DNA from: Morinoia aosen
Lineage: Eukaryota; Arthropoda; Malacostraca; Amphipoda; Talitridae
Assembly (NCBI GenBank): GCA_030386875.1
Contig: CM059568.1
Coordinates: forward strand, 14,324,316-14,388,315
Reading direction: 5' to 3'
DNA length: 64,000 bases
The position numbers and the translations under genes were made by a program. The notes below the pieces were generated by a model. That model saw only the letters and a list, made by a program, of their open reading frames with translations, ran no database searches and was not told the origin of the DNA. Within the stretch, counting starts at the first letter, position 1; each line of letters begins with the position of its first letter. Below are positions 31,796-45,012 of this stretch, in pieces.

Positions 31796-34700
31796 AAAAT
31801 ATTCTTTATTTTTTGTACACGAATGTGATTTTACTTTTTTAACGGACAGAATACATTGTTTACCAGGTAAAGTCATGGCATGAATCAATCGTTCGAGAAT
31901 CAAGAGAGGCAGACTAAGTCTGGTTGAATTTCAGAGTTAAAATCCTCACTTTACGTAGCATGCAGAGATGGTGAGTTCAATGCTGGTGGATTATTAATTT
32001 CTTTGTGTGGGAAATTCCCAGGGAAATATAACGTGTTACAGCCTGGTTTGAGATGATACCAGTTACTCCAAACACATTGTAGATGTTGCGATCTTTTTTT
32101 TATTTTTTTGGTGGGAAATATTGACATAATGGAATTAAATATTAGCTCCAATATAGCTACGCATCTCGAATATTCGTCTCTCAAAAGACTTTGCAAGAAA
32201 AGTTAACTTGAAAAGATGTTACTGACGATTAAAAATAGTGTTCTGAGTGAAAATTTTCGAAGATTTCTGTGCAAAGGAAAAAGGGGAGAACATTAATTTC
32301 TAGCGTTGTTTTATCGCGTTTTATTCGTTTTTTTTACATGCCCGCAGTCTCAAAAACTCTTTCGAAAACTGTTCCTCAAGAAGGGAACGCTTTACATAGT
32401 AAGGAAGATAAACAAAATTTTTTATAATTGCAGCAATAATAAAAAAAGTAGTAGACATGAAAATGAATATTTTTAACCAATTCTTTTGTGCAGAAAAGAG
32501 TATGAAAGCAGCGAAGAATTTGCGAGGCAAATATGTAAGGGCTGAGGATATTTCAACTAATAAACATTGTTAAAGAGAGACAAAGCAGATACCTTCATAG
32601 GGTTGAAACTCCGAGAGATCTTGCCAATGATGATATATAAATGAGAAGTTAAAGAATTAAACCAAGCTAGAGTATTTCAACACTTACGAGACAAATTCTC
32701 AGACATACACAGTTCATGAATACCAAGTATATCGAGTAAAAGTTTTCAATTTCTTTGGTGGATTCTGCTGGAAGCAGAGGTTAATTCATCGTCTCAATAG
32801 TTATGTCGGTTTGTTGCAAGGACCGTACCAGTGATATTTTATGAATGAGTCATTAGAAAAGTATAAAAAAGCTTGCAGTGAGATTTGGATTAAATGTTCC
32901 TCTCTAATTCTACGTTGTAAAGTAAAACAGCAGTCAATTCCCATCAAATATGGCAAAGATAATACAAAAATCATCATTGGATCTTGAAAATGTTTGAAAG
33001 AAATCAAAAAATGCTTTATTATAATCAAGCGTTTCTAAGAACATGCTATGGAATGAACAGAAGCTAAACTTTTTCTGCGGAGTAAAGAATAAGTTGGATA
33101 AAACTTGTTTATTTGTAATTCTGACTCAGGTGATATTTCGCTTTGATTACCTCACCATATTTTATAGAGATGCCTTTCTGTGTCTCCAGAAAAAGTTGTA
33201 ATAATATATACATACATAAATTTTACAGCTTTGGTTCGGTCCAAAGATAACTTCATGAAAAGTCATTGTGTAACCTCTCCCTTGAAGGCAAAAAAAATAT
33301 TTCACTCGCGAAAGAAAGATATCCCTAGGTACATTCTTCTCACGACTGGCAGAGAAATATAATCTTTGTAAACTTTTTCAGGCCACGATGACGAAAAAAG
33401 CTAAATCTTAGAAATTATATCTCAGTGAGCTAGCGTTCATGTGGCTTCAGACAACATCCGTCTCAGTCGTAGGAGCCTCGCTGAGAAACAAAAATTTTCT
33501 CAAAAATCATCAATCAGTTTTTCTCAACTTTCTCAAACCATCAAAAACCATCAAAGCAAATCCGGCACTTTATTTTGAATCCCAACAAGATGTTTTCGGC
33601 AATACTCAAATAACATCTACAAAATACTCCATCTCAATGCTGTACTTGCTTCATTGCAGACTTAAGCGATGGGTGGTAGTTTGAGTACTTCACTAGTTTC
33701 TCTGAAGTCATTATATTCACTTTGCAGGAACTGAAATCTTCCCGTCACTCATAATTTTTGCTTTCGTTTCCATTGACTTTCCTGTACAGTACAGGGAGTT
33801 GTACATTTAAGTATCTTTGTAATATTTGGCTGTTGCATCGTTCACACACACTGAACTCACGCAGTGCAGCTTATCATAATAACTACAAATTTCAAATTGT
33901 CAAAAAATGTTTCATGTCTAACAAAATTCCCTTCACAATAATTCCTCAAAACCATTACAAAAAAGCTCCTGAATTACTAATTTTATCTACACTCGTTCGT
34001 TGAATTAAACGAGAGTTCAAAAATTGGCTTCGGCTAAAATGTTTTTAATTTTTTTTTATTTATACGCGTACATGTAGTGCAATTTTTGTGTAATCTTTGC
34101 TACCGAGCAATGGAATTTCATTTGAATTTATGTTAAGATAAATTATCAACTTGACTTTTTGACCACCTATCATCGTATTTTTATCACCTAGCATCTTATT
34201 TTCATTATCTATAGACCTTTTCATTTAAAAATTTAAAAAACCAGCGTTTTGAGTTGCAGGTTATGTATCAACTGTTTGGAAATTTATAATTTTCATTTTT
34301 TTAGTTATATACCAACACATCTTTTTATACGATGTGAGTGAAAAAGATACGAGAGACATAGGTGAAAACAAGTGATAGTCCGGAGAGGCTAAGCCTGGTG
34401 AGTACGACGGATAAAGGAAGAGCTCCAACCTAAGTGCTGAGATGGTGCCTTTTGATTCGCATGGCGTAGAGTTGCATTACTGGAAATCGCTTTCCAGTGT
34501 CTGCAAAAGGAGACCAATGTGGACGCTAATTGATTAGTGCAAGGTTAAAATTGATCCGTTGTTGACGGTGGGGAACGTATTTACTGTTTCCCTTGGTTTC
34601 GGAAGCTCATTGTTCACTAAACTTTTCTAATCTCACAAAATTCACTGCATTGTCTTCCTTCCGCAGCGAGTTGGTTTTGCTGCCAGTGTGGATATTTGAC

Positions 34701-36441
34701 CTGTGTAGCATTGATTTTTTGTTTCATGGGTTCTCGAATTTCCGTCTCCAGTCACTATTGCATACATAAGATTCTTTCTTTCATCTGAAAAAGCAACATT
34801 ATACATTCAGTGCCGCATTAGCCCTTTATTTGGTTTGAAATCAGACATGTTTACCACACAAGCACAATATTATGGTATTACGGTTGCACATCATCGGGTG
34901 TCGACAGGTAAGGTCCTTGCAACAAGCTAACGTAAGAGCTGAGACCGTGTAATAGCCCTAGCTTCCAGCGCCATCCACCGAGGCAATTGAATATTTTATA
35001 CAAGCATATCATTTATTCATAAACTGCTTATGTCTGAGAATTTGGAATGTGTGTGTTGAAGTAACAAGGTTTAATTCTTAACCTTCTACTTACATTTTCT
35101 CACAGGCAGAATCTTTTACTATAGCCTCTCGGAGGTACCACCCAATAAAATTACAGGCTTCTCCTCTCAAATATTGGTTTTTCTAGCTGAAATATCTTCA
35201 GCGATAACAAATATGCGTCGTAAATTCTTCGCTGCTTCATTTTTTCTGCAAAACTGACTTAGTTCAAAAAATTTTAATTCAACATTTTGTAAATTTATTT
35301 CTACCATAGTTTTTTTTATAATATCCTTACTATTTTGAGACGTTCCCTTCATACAGAGCAGTTTTAGAAGAACGTGAGGCCCTTTTTGAACTACGAACAT
35401 TTCAGAAAAAAAAGACAAATAAAGTGCATTAAAACCCCATTTGAAACCTACGTTCATTCCTTAATCATTTGCACAAAAATCTGCCAAACTTTTAATCCAG
35501 AGCATTTGTCTAAATCGTCAGTAAAACTTCTTCTAGTTAACAGTTTTGCAAAGTCTTTTGATAGACGAATGATCGATGTGTGTAGCCTTCTTGGAGCAGG
35601 GATTCAATCAAGTTTTTATCACTATTTAGCCCGAAAAAATGGAAAACAGTTTGCAACAATGAGCTTTGAGCAACTTGTGCTGCCTAAAGTCAGGCTGTCA
35701 CACGTAATATTTGTCTTGGAATTTCCTCCGCAAAGAAAGTAATGATCCACTGGCGTTGAAGTCACCTTCGCTGAATGCTACGTCAATTGAGGATTTTAAC
35801 GATGAAATTCGATCGAACCTGACCTGCTTCTCTGGATTCCCAAATGCTTGATTAATTCAATGACGTGACCAGGTTTTCAACGTAACCTGTACGCTAGAAA
35901 AAAAGGCACATTAATTTGTAAAAAATTTCTTTGATTAAAATGAATTTGATCTAATTTTCTTAAGCCTGTAAATACAATAGACAAATTTCATCAATTCATG
36001 ATTAATTTATTGAATTTCATTATTTATTAATGTTTTCTTTGATATTTTTTGTTAATGTATTCATTCATTTATTAATTTAAAGTAGTTCATTTGTCTTACA
36101 AGTGAACAATTTACTAATTCATACCAATTTATTTATTCATCAATAAAAAGAATAACTCTTGTATATATGGATTACTTTCTTTAATTTTTTTTTCCTTTTC
36201 ATATGATTTAACAAATCAGCCGCTTATCAACATCAAAGAGGCTCAAGTAATCCTACATCCGGCATCAAAGGTTGCAGAAGCTATCGCTCTGACTACAAAC
36301 GCATCTACACAACTGGTTTTCACGCAGCCAAATCCCAACCATGTGCATTCAACGTCGCAGTTCCCGCACCCGAAGACCAGGACATTATTGGCATCTGGTC
36401 TACCAGAGAGCACGCTGTCCTGTTGTGGTTGCGTGCAGGAT
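31796..36441. other. No gene seen (4.6 kb)
   Basis: AT-rich. The open frame at 35374-35742 (+, 122 codons) is the longest but has no recognisable domain, signal peptide or splice context. Confidence 0.45.
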
Positions 36442-36627
36442 GCCAGATTGGCTTTTTTTTAGTCCCAAAATTCCCAAGCTTGGGTTTTTTTCATTGAAAT
36501 TTGAGTTGAAAATCACCCTGCATACGGCAACCCTGCAGAGTTGCCAGATGCTGGGCGGTGATTAACGACCAAGTTTTTCGAAAAAGCCCAAGCTTGAGGA
36601 TTTTTGGCGGAAAAAAGACAATCTGGT
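36442..36627. mobile_element. Inverted-repeat element upstream of P3
   Basis: The left arm begins GCCAGATTGGCTTTTTT and the right arm ends AAAAAAGACAATCTGGT. Inside, CCCAAGCTTGGG pairs with CCCAAGCTTGAGG. A third GCCAGATGC lies in the middle, so the structure may be composite. It ends about 100 bp before the P3 start codon and may supply part of the P3 promoter. Confidence 0.65.
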
Positions 36628-36724
36628 AACTTGATCTCTCCTCACAGGCAGTTGGACTCGAGTTTTCTTGTAGTGAGGTGTCCTTTCCTGGCCTTGCAAA
36701 ACCCTTCACGACAGTCTTCTCACC

Positions 36725-39700
36725 ATGAGACTTGTGAGCAATTTAGCAATAAGTTCCGTCAATGTTTGTGATGGGTAAAATATGTACCGATCTCGAACTG
36801 AACTGAAGTAAACAATTTCAAACAATTTATTTAGTTAGTTAACTAAAGCAATGGGTACTTACCATTTTGGTAACATTCATGCGCAATCAAAATTTTTGAG
36901 TTAACGCAAAATGGGCTATTGGGGTGTGTTAGCGTGTATGTTTTAAAATGAATATTATATTGTGTAGCCTAAAGTTTTAAGGCAATTATGTTCATTAACG
37001 ATACAACGATGAATGTTCTTTGACTTTGTTGATACTGCAGTAGACATGTGAAAAATAATCCAGTCCGAAATTCATCGAGTTTGAAAATCAAGTTCGACGA
37101 CATCCTTATAAAAGAAATCGTTAATTTTTTATGTCCCTCTAAGAATTATTTACCTCGAGAGGAAAAAAAATTACTTGATGCTGCGAGCTATGCATTGAGG
37201 TAACTGGATAAAGAATGCATCAATTTTCTATATGTTGATGATCAACTATTCTTGATTGCCTACTTGAGCACATCGCAAGCTATGCATCCTTTATGTGCTT
37301 TCACACATGTTTCCTTTTTCAGAAATTTTCAAACTCACAACCATTTAACATAAAAGTTTCATTTATAGTTAATACAATCTTGTCGAATAATTTATTAACC
37401 AATTAATTAATACTATCTTATGATTAATACCATCTACATCAGTACTGACTTTGTATGCCCATGGGACGTCCATTTTAGTGAATATAGGGTTCCATTTCTA
37501 ATGACAGCTGTACGAAGTTAGAGAGAGCCTGCTAAAATAACACGTTTTACCTGTGGCGGGCTTAACTGAAATTCAATTTTCTACTCGAATTCGAATTAAT
37601 TTTAGATTTCAATGTTTAAATTAACGAACGTTATACACATCGTGTATTCATTTAGTTTTCCTTGAGTATTGGTGAAAATTGAGTTGTGACTCCAGGTCGG
37701 TTAAAAGCATCATAGAAATCCCCTGAATGACCACGGGAGGGCCACATCGCAGTTAAAGTGTTAAATTAGCAAGACAATTCTTGCAACGTAATCCTGTAAT
37801 ATCTTCTTAAATTAAAAAAAACATTGTCTCGAACGTAAAATGTACTTCCAATTTGATTCTGACATTTCTGTTTTACATGGTCAGCTGAATTAGAAACATC
37901 AGTACACCAAATTATTTACTTGCTTTACTTTACAATTTGTTCCTCTCCATATTAGTTGCTCTAAAAGCCTCGTAGCTTATTTACCCCACGAAGCTAAGTT
38001 TGCTATACGTCAGATATTGAGTTGGTTCTTGTGCTTTACTTGTAGCAGCGCGCATGCTTAGGGTTATCAAATCTTTCAAGTTTTGTTGATGAAAGTTATT
38101 CTGAAACATAACACATGCTGGGAGACACCGATGCTTTGACACCTCCATCCAGCACGTACCTTTACCCAAGGTCAAACGAAAGACAGCCTGAGGTATGAGC
38201 GACTTTTGATACAACGTACTTGTTGCCTCATACATTTATCACCTACAATGTTTGCTGTATTTTTTCTCGCTTTTTATAAGCTCTTTGAGCGATAAACCAA
38301 TTTCACTGACAGTCTGTCTTCCCATCCCATAAAGTTTGCTTCTTCTTTTCAGAAACTTTGGTTTTTCCATCAAATCTAGTCTATAGAGCGCTTAAAAATT
38401 TATCATTCTTTATTTAGTACTTCAGTTTAGCTGAGTTTAATCGATTTCTCTGAGAACCTCGTGCCATAAAAATAACTAGCAACTTTCGAGCAACTAGCAA
38501 CATTTATGTTTGATGCGGATCTGAGTAAACTTGTTTGGACAAGGCAGGTTAGGTTTTGGGCTTTAAAAATATGCTTATCACGTGGCTGAGCAAGGGATCT
38601 GAGAACATATATGCTCGAATACATAAGAATTCACGCTTGGATTTTAAAACACGCTATAGGTTGAACACAGCATCATACTGGTTAGTGTTCTTTCTTTAGC
38701 AGTTTCTTCAATTTTTCTCGTATCCACTCGAAAAATAACTTGTTCGTAATCAACATTTGACATTGGATATGTGAAGCTAAAGCCAATGCTTCAAAAAATG
38801 ACTGTTCTTTGAGTGGAAACTTTCAGTGACTGGACAAATAGATTAAGAATATTTAAGTCAAAAATGAAAATATGAAACGCTGAAAAAACAAAACCTGGTA
38901 AAATTCAGTTGCAAACATACCTAGTCATTTACTTTATAGGAAATAAGCGAACCATTCTCTAAAAAATTAGGTCATTAATTAGATAACGCTAAAAAATTCT
39001 TAAATTCTGACTACTCTTCACAAAGCTTGAAGTATTAAAATTACTATGAGGTACCGATACCCTTGGCTATCAGATTGAGTACGACTTTCTGCTTGTGAAT
39101 GACTAACTAGTCTGGTGCTTCGGTCATAGATTACGCTGTGATGCTCTTCTATCTTTAGGCAAAGATGGTGTTACGTCGCACCTACTTGCGCAACGCACTC
39201 AAGTTGTATTATAACAAGAGAAGCTCATATATATATAGCGATAAAAAAGCATCAACTTGGCTTCATGAATGCTGCAAATAATCTAAGATGGCGACATTTT
39301 GATCACGTTTTCCTGGATAGCATTCGTGAAGCTTTCAATTGAAAGTCTAAATAATGTCTTCCATGTAAATACCGAAGAGCTCATCCTCAACATTTTGAGT
39401 CTATATGATATAAAAGTTTGAGCTTATTTCAGAGATGTAAAACGGACTTCTTGGTCTGCCAGACGCCTGATTTTTGAATTATTTAAGTTGCCGTAAGTGT
39501 AAAATCTACAGCGAAAGTTTTTTCAGCGGATTAGATGCAATCAAGCAATAGTTTTCTAAAAAGTATTTTAATTTAAAACATTTTTCAGATAAGCAGGCTC
39601 AACTTTCGTTTTAGCAAACTCTTGACTAACCTGATTGTCTTCAATGGAAAAGTCATTTCTGCCAGTGTGGGAAATTGTTTGGTTTCTTCTGTATCATTAT

Positions 39701-40444
39701 TTCAATCAACCTTGTTTCAGCAATGCCCGAACTGTATTCTCTGTGCTTGCAGCTATATTCGGTAATCCCACCCCTTCTTTTCACTACTTCCCACTGCATC
39801 AAAACGTCTAAAAAGAACATTTCCTTTCAAATTTTTTCTTTGTGATGGAAACAGAACCAAAGTCCTTTCAATTGGATTTTAATATCATTAATTTTCCAGA
39901 TTGTGCTTGCTCTCATCGCAATTACACTTGTGTGCATTGCCAGGGGATCAAAATTTCTAAGAGAACACTTCCTTACAAACTTCTGTCTCTGTGATGGTAG
40001 CAGAATCCAAGTCTTCTCGAGGTGTTTTTACATCATTAATTTTTCCAGATCGTCCTTGCTGTCATCGCAAATGTTCCCTGCATTACCTCGGGATTAAAAC
40101 TTCTAAAAAAACATTTCTGTTTAAACTTCTTTGTCTGCGATAGTAACAGAATCCAAGTCCTTTCAATGTGTTCTTAAAATGATTAATTTTTCCAGATCGC
40201 GCTTGCTCTCATCGCAATACTGGCGTGCATCTCTATCGTGGCAGCGGCGCCAGATCCGGATCCAGCTCCGCAATTCGGCCGCGGTATCGGCATCGGAATA
40301 GGGTTCGGGCGCGGCATTGGCCGCGGCTTCGGCCGTGGCGGGCGGAGGGGCGGCTTTGGGAGAAGCTTCGGCCGCCTCCGCAGGTTTCGCAGACCCTTTT
40401 TCGGGGGCGGTCGCCGAAGAGGCTTTGGATTTTTCTTCGGATAA
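36725..40444 (+). CDS. P3: secreted Gly/Arg-rich peptide
   Basis: Exon 1 is 36725-36733 (Met-Arg-Leu, donor GTGAGC, in context CACCATGAGA). Exon 2 is 40196-40444 (acceptor AATTTTTCCAG). They are joined in phase 0 over a 3462-bp intron to give 85 aa. Residues 1-20 form a signal peptide ending V-A-A before A-P-D-P. The secreted part starts A-P-D-P-D-P-A-P-Q-F-G. It continues as 54 residues of Gly, Arg, Phe and Ile with 15 Arg and no acidic residue, and ends G-F-F-F-G. Gly-rich cationic peptides of this type occur among crustacean antimicrobial peptides; I do not assign it to a named one. Exon 1 was chosen because its three-codon length, donor and phase match the other four genes. Its distance makes it the least certain join. 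Transcript data would decide. Confidence 0.72.
39752..40195 (+). repeat. Tandem copies of the P3 intron-end/exon-start module
   Basis: Units of about 148 bp precede P3 exon 2. Starts after TTTTCCAG lie at 39900 and 40049, then the real exon at 40196. A more decayed copy of the intron part runs from about 39752 to 39899. The first two exon starts encode I-V-L-A-L-I-A-I and I-V-L-A-V-I-A-N, against I-A-L-A-L-I-A-I in P3. After about 15 codons they turn back into intron-like sequence (AAACTTCTAAAA... TTTCAATG... TTCCAG), so they lack the Gly/Arg region. Confidence 0.82.
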
Positions 40445-40720
40445 TTTAAATTTTAAGTTCGAGAAATGTACTGAATAAGTTGGTATTTTCTAAAATACCA
40501 GTACATAAAATACAAATTTTATGTACTTCCAAAGGTTCGAAATTATATTTTTTAATAATCATAATTTTAAGCACATGTATTTTTTATACGCCATTGATTT
40601 TTCTTCGGAAAATCATGATTTTGTGTGCATCCAAAAATCTGAGAACAATTTGGATTTTGAGTATTTTAAATGTAACACAGAATTCTGAATTGTTTTTCGG
40701 GTTATAGGAATTCAAAGTTC
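40425..40720 (+). repeat. Partial repeats in the P3 3' flank
   Basis: The P3 end GGATTTTTCTTCGGATAA recurs in degraded form as TGATTTTTCTTCGGAAAATC near 40596 and TGTTTTTCGGGTTATAGG near 40690, spaced by roughly 90-170 bp. This suggests partial tandem duplication of the gene end, as at P1. Confidence 0.45.
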
Positions 40721-40914
40721 TTAGAAATTCACATAAGGGTGCTGAAAGTTGTGAGAACAACGTGCATCTCACACATGTGTGCACGCTTAAGCGTGACGTT
40801 TTCACCTCCAAAATTTAGTATACGACAAGTTAGATTCCGATATGCGTTACTAAACACCAGTGATCCACTCATACTAGGTATTGCTGGTGAGCACCGTAGT
40901 AGTCAACTTTGATC

Positions 40915-41110
40915 TGGTAGGGTGGTTAACTACGATGTGGTCAGTGATCATTTACGATGTTCTTGGATGGTTATCAACGATGAGGTTGGGTGGTTAACTT
41001 CGATGTGGTTAGTGATTATTTATGATGTTGTTGGATGGTTATCTACGATGGGGTTGGGTGGTTAACTACGTTGTGGTTGGGTGGTTATCCATGATGTGGT
41101 TGAGGGGTTA
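40915..41110. repeat. About 70-bp tandem repeat (GGTTGGGTGGTTAACTACGATG)
   Basis: About three imperfect copies built from GGGTGGTTAACTACGATGTG and GGATGGTTATCAACGATG subunits. It is non-coding. Confidence 0.7.
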
Positions 41111-42125
41111 AGAGCGTCATGGCAGTTAACTGATCATGACTTTGCCAACTGTACAAGACGCGAAATGCTTTTCGACGAAGCATAGAATAAAATTATTCTT
41201 CTGTTATTGTGTCTATTATTGGCATCAACCGATGCTGTACGAGACCTGTTTCATCGATTCAACACGTGTGATTTACTGGTGAATTAGAAAATTTGTCGTG
41301 AAAGTAACATTTCCCAATACATTCTAATGAAATATTAATGAAATATTAATGTCGTTTCTCATACTCATTCAACTCTTGTTCTCGAAATAAAATATTTAAA
41401 ATGAATGATGCGTAAAAGGCCATAAGTTGATTCAACCGTGCTGGCTTCTCTGTGAATATTCATTCATTTTCAACGCTCGTCACTCCATTGTAATTTTTGG
41501 CACGTCTTATTAACAAATTAGAAAAGAATCTCTGGGACTTACATTGTGTCTTCGTGAAAGGCACTCCACTTATACATTCTCCAAATGAAGTCTTGAGTGT
41601 TCAGATCACCTGAAGAGCCCAAAATTCCCGTCTGTTGCGATTTGGTAGGTGTTGACGGACGCGGCGTGAATGAGAACGACATCAGGCATGGAAGTGAATG
41701 TAAAACATGACTGTCAAGCTTTATTGTGCTTCTCACGATCAATCCACTAGAGTTTAAGTTAAGTTAAGTAATTCTGAGCTAAGTCAAGAAAGTCTGTCGA
41801 GAAACGATGGCTGTATACACACTTCAACATTTTGTTGTGAGAAGTAAAGCTGTGCGTGGCATACGCAATGTAGGTTGAAGGATTTCGCCGAGCATACATT
41901 ATGTAGTTCAAGATATGATACTTATATTACTAGCAGGTTTCTTCCTATTATCCTAGTATTAATATATTAAACAACTCTGAAATCCAATGGAGGTGGCGGA
42001 CTCTGTTGTACATAGACTTAATAAATTCCACAACATAAGTTTATTTTGTCTACAGATGCATTCCACTTGTGAAGATAGTATCTATACCCTTCATGAGATG
42101 AATTGTTCATCAGATTGACGGGGTG
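41111..42125. other. No gene seen
   Basis: Holds AATAAA at about 41186 on the plus strand, a possible but distant processing signal for P3. No gene. Confidence 0.4.
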
Positions 42126-42215
42126 GTTCAACAGATAGTTGTCCAACAGATTGTTTCTCAACACATGGTTGTTCAACAGACCGTTATGTAACAGATAGTT
42201 GTTCAACTGATCAAC
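42126..42215. repeat. 15-bp tandem repeat, six copies
   Basis: Units such as GTTCAACAGATAGTT, GTCCAACAGATTGTT and GTTCAACAGACCGTT. The Asn/Leu-rich open frame on the minus strand is a repeat artefact. Confidence 0.75.
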
Positions 42216-42962
42216 AGGTGGTCAGGGCGGTAACTCCCTGTTTCTCACCACGAAGATCAGCGACCCCGGCGCCTAATGCACGGAAGGTCATTCTTATTTT
42301 ACGCGATGCACATAGCGCACAATAATTTGATTCTTGTCTCTAGTTGTAACGAATGCTATGAGCATTTTTGAAGGACGGTTTTGAAAACTAATTCTAAAAA
42401 TTTTGTATTCAATGTAATGTTATTGAATATTTATTTAAATAAAATACTTTTATTTGGCAGGTTCTAAGATAGTTTGTTCAAAATCAAAGTAACCGACCCA
42501 AAATGAGTAGACTAAGTAAACAGTATGGATATCGTATTTTGCGCTAAATTTGTCCTCCGCTAAGGAGGAACAAATATTTTTACAACATGGTTACAAAAAA
42601 GTATCTTGAAATAATGTAGTGAGTAAATGTACAAATCGAAACAAGTATTCTCGTTTGAAAAAATTAACTTCAACTTAATGGATGAACGAAGAACAGGACG
42701 GTTTGTAATTTTTAATGAATTTGTGGTTGGCAGGTTAATTGATAAAAAAATTCGAAGACTCAGACACATGAGTTTTTAATTTTACTGAATTTATAGAAGT
42801 TTTATGATAAGTGCTCATGTTTACTCACGTGAAACATTGCAGGGCTCACACTACAGTGCGACGGAGAATTTAACATCCGACTAATTCAATAACTATGATT
42901 GTCAAATACTAGTTATTATGGAACGAAAAGGAAAACCAGCGTAGCTAAGAAAATCATGAAAC

Positions 42963-42990
42963 GTTTCGGATAAGAAAAATCCATCCTCAG
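42963..42990 (-). ncRNA. Hammerhead-ribozyme-like core
   Basis: On the minus strand CTGAGGA (42984-42990) fits the hammerhead core CUGANGA. GGAT and ATCC then form a four-base-pair stem II around a short loop, followed directly by GAAACGT. Stems I and III cannot be drawn confidently. Hammerhead motifs are known in Penelope-like elements, and this one lies just downstream of a Penelope-like endonuclease remnant on the same strand. Confidence 0.55.
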
Positions 42991-43124
42991 TGTTCTGAAA
43001 AACAATAAGTCAAAGTATTAAAAACTATTCCTGAACTATAATTTTCTGAATAAAACAACAGATAAAATATTGACATCAAAAAAGACAAAGAAAAGACAAT
43101 AATAAAACAAAACTATAAAGCATT

Positions 43125-43433
43125 TTAACAAACAGTAGAAAGCTTGACCGCCGTGTCACATTCATTAATTGACGGACGGTTTTTTAAAATGTACATCCAT
43201 TTTAAAATGCGGAGATCAGATAAATTTGGGGTTGGGTCCAAAGTTTTAAAATTCGTGTTTTTAAAGAAATGGTCGTTATTTAAACAATGTTCTCTTACCG
43301 ACGAATTAGATGGCTTAGTCAGATTATTGCCCGTACGAAAGGAGACTCCCCTGTGTTGTGCACACCTCACAAATAATTGGAGCCCAGTGCTACCAATGTA
43401 AGATCACTCGCAGCGGTCACACGTATATTGATA
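43125..43433 (-). pseudogene. Penelope-like element GIY-YIG endonuclease fragment
   Basis: The minus-strand frame shows, in order, Y-T-C-D-R-C (CxxC, 43410-43421), an in-frame TGA (43404-43406), S-Y-I-G-S-T-G, Q-H-R-G-V-S-F-R-T-G, V-R-E-H-C-L-N-N-D-H-F and R-I-L-K-W-M-Y-I ending R-P-S-I-N. This order matches the C-terminal GIY-YIG nuclease of Penelope-like retroelements. The usual acidic residue (E in ESLYI-like motifs) is replaced by K. With the internal stop, it is a dead remnant. No reverse transcriptase part was recognised upstream. Confidence 0.72.
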
Positions 43434-43440
43434 TATCACT

Positions 43441-44750
43441 GAGGTGCGCAACATCACATCTGGAATATCTGGAATATCTCACTTTTTATCCTAAAAGTGA
43501 GATTTCCTAGAAATCGTCCTATTTCATCTAGTTATTATGGTGTCGACCGTGTAGAGCTATTAGTCATAGATGCAGAATTATTTACATACACTCACTTTAC
43601 GTTAAACATTATTCCCTGATATCGCAAAAGGCTAAGCTCATATTTCAATGTAGGCGGGCAAATTCTCAGGAATATACTTCACTATGAATATTTTCAGAAT
43701 AGGAGACACATTGTGAGCACATATGAGCGTTTTTTGATATATTGATCACGATCAGTTTTGAATAGAATGTAGAAACATCAGACCCTATGGTCCAATAAAA
43801 ACACGTTTTCGGTAAGCTGATGTATCAAATTTGTTTTTAAACCGATGCCCTTTGATATCATGAAAATTTAAACGACTTTCCTTCACCGGCTCCTGTTGGT
43901 CGCGATCAGCTGAAAATTGTTAACATGAAAACTCACGAACACAAGCTGAAACCATGACGCATGAAAATCACCTCCTTAGCTAGGCTTTCTTTGTGAAAAA
44001 AGTTCAAATAATTTTTTTTAATGTACTTTCGGTTGTGATAACCTTGTTTGTTTTCTTGCACGATCAAAGTAGTTCGTTTTGAGTAATTTTTTAGACGTTT
44101 AACTTCCAGTACTAACGACGTCCGGAACCTCATTTTTGAACAGTGATTCTCTTCTTGTTTAACTGAAATGAAAAAATCATACCTTAAGTATTCCTGTGTT
44201 TCCGTATTTAAAAATCTGAAAATTGTCAACCAACAATTTTTTGAGAAAATCTATTTAGATCGAGGTTACGATCTGAAGGATGGGTTTCATAGTTCAAGAA
44301 ACGTTCATATTTTTCCTGCCCAAGCTTGAAAAGAAGACATTCACTCCCCCAGTTTTCTTGGCGCCAAAAGCAAAGCAGGGTGAAAGCGACAACTACGTTA
44401 AGTCCTTCCTCTAAAAATTACATGCCGGTATGTGTTGTTCCTTTGGCCTCGAGAAATTCGCCTATTTTTTAAGAAAAACAACCCTTATTTTTGACCAAAA
44501 TAACAGCAATACTCGACACATATATTAATTAACAGAGGCTAGTTTTGTACCTTGGGTTTTAGAAGAATAAATAATAATCACATAACTGCACAGTACATGA
44601 GTTGAAGTATTGACTGATAGAAAAGTTTTGACTACGCACCAGTATCGATAATTCAACACCCTTCCCGGGAAAGTATTACAGTCCGAACCGTTATAACCAT
44701 TTTCAAGAAAACATCGTACAATGAACATACCTGCTGCACAAAAAGTGTCC
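43441..44750. other. No gene seen
   Basis: AT-rich. No recognisable reverse-transcriptase sequence upstream of the Penelope-like remnant. Confidence 0.45.
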
Positions 44751-45012
44751 GCAACAATATTTTAAAGGTAGCCTCACAACAAAACTGCAGCAAGGAAGGT
44801 CCATACAATAAGAAACTCAGTCACGTGCACGCGCGACTGAACTGCTTTGGTTTCTGATGAAATTTGGGGGCGATCTCGGTGCCGAGTGTGAGCTACCGCA
44901 CGAACACACCGGGACAGCAAGCAGTCTCGCAGCAACTCCACGTCCGCAAGGTAGTTTTTGCACCCTCTGTTTGGATCCGGCTGCGGGCTTTGATTTGTTT
45001 AATACAATTAAA

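Noticed and set aside
35374-35742. Plus-strand open frame of 122 codons
   Set aside because: No recognisable motif or splice context. This length occurs by chance over this much sequence.
36858-36875. Minus-strand M-N-V-T-K-M with donor GTAAGT, like another first exon
   Set aside because: No matching second exon with a hydrophobic start was found downstream on that strand.
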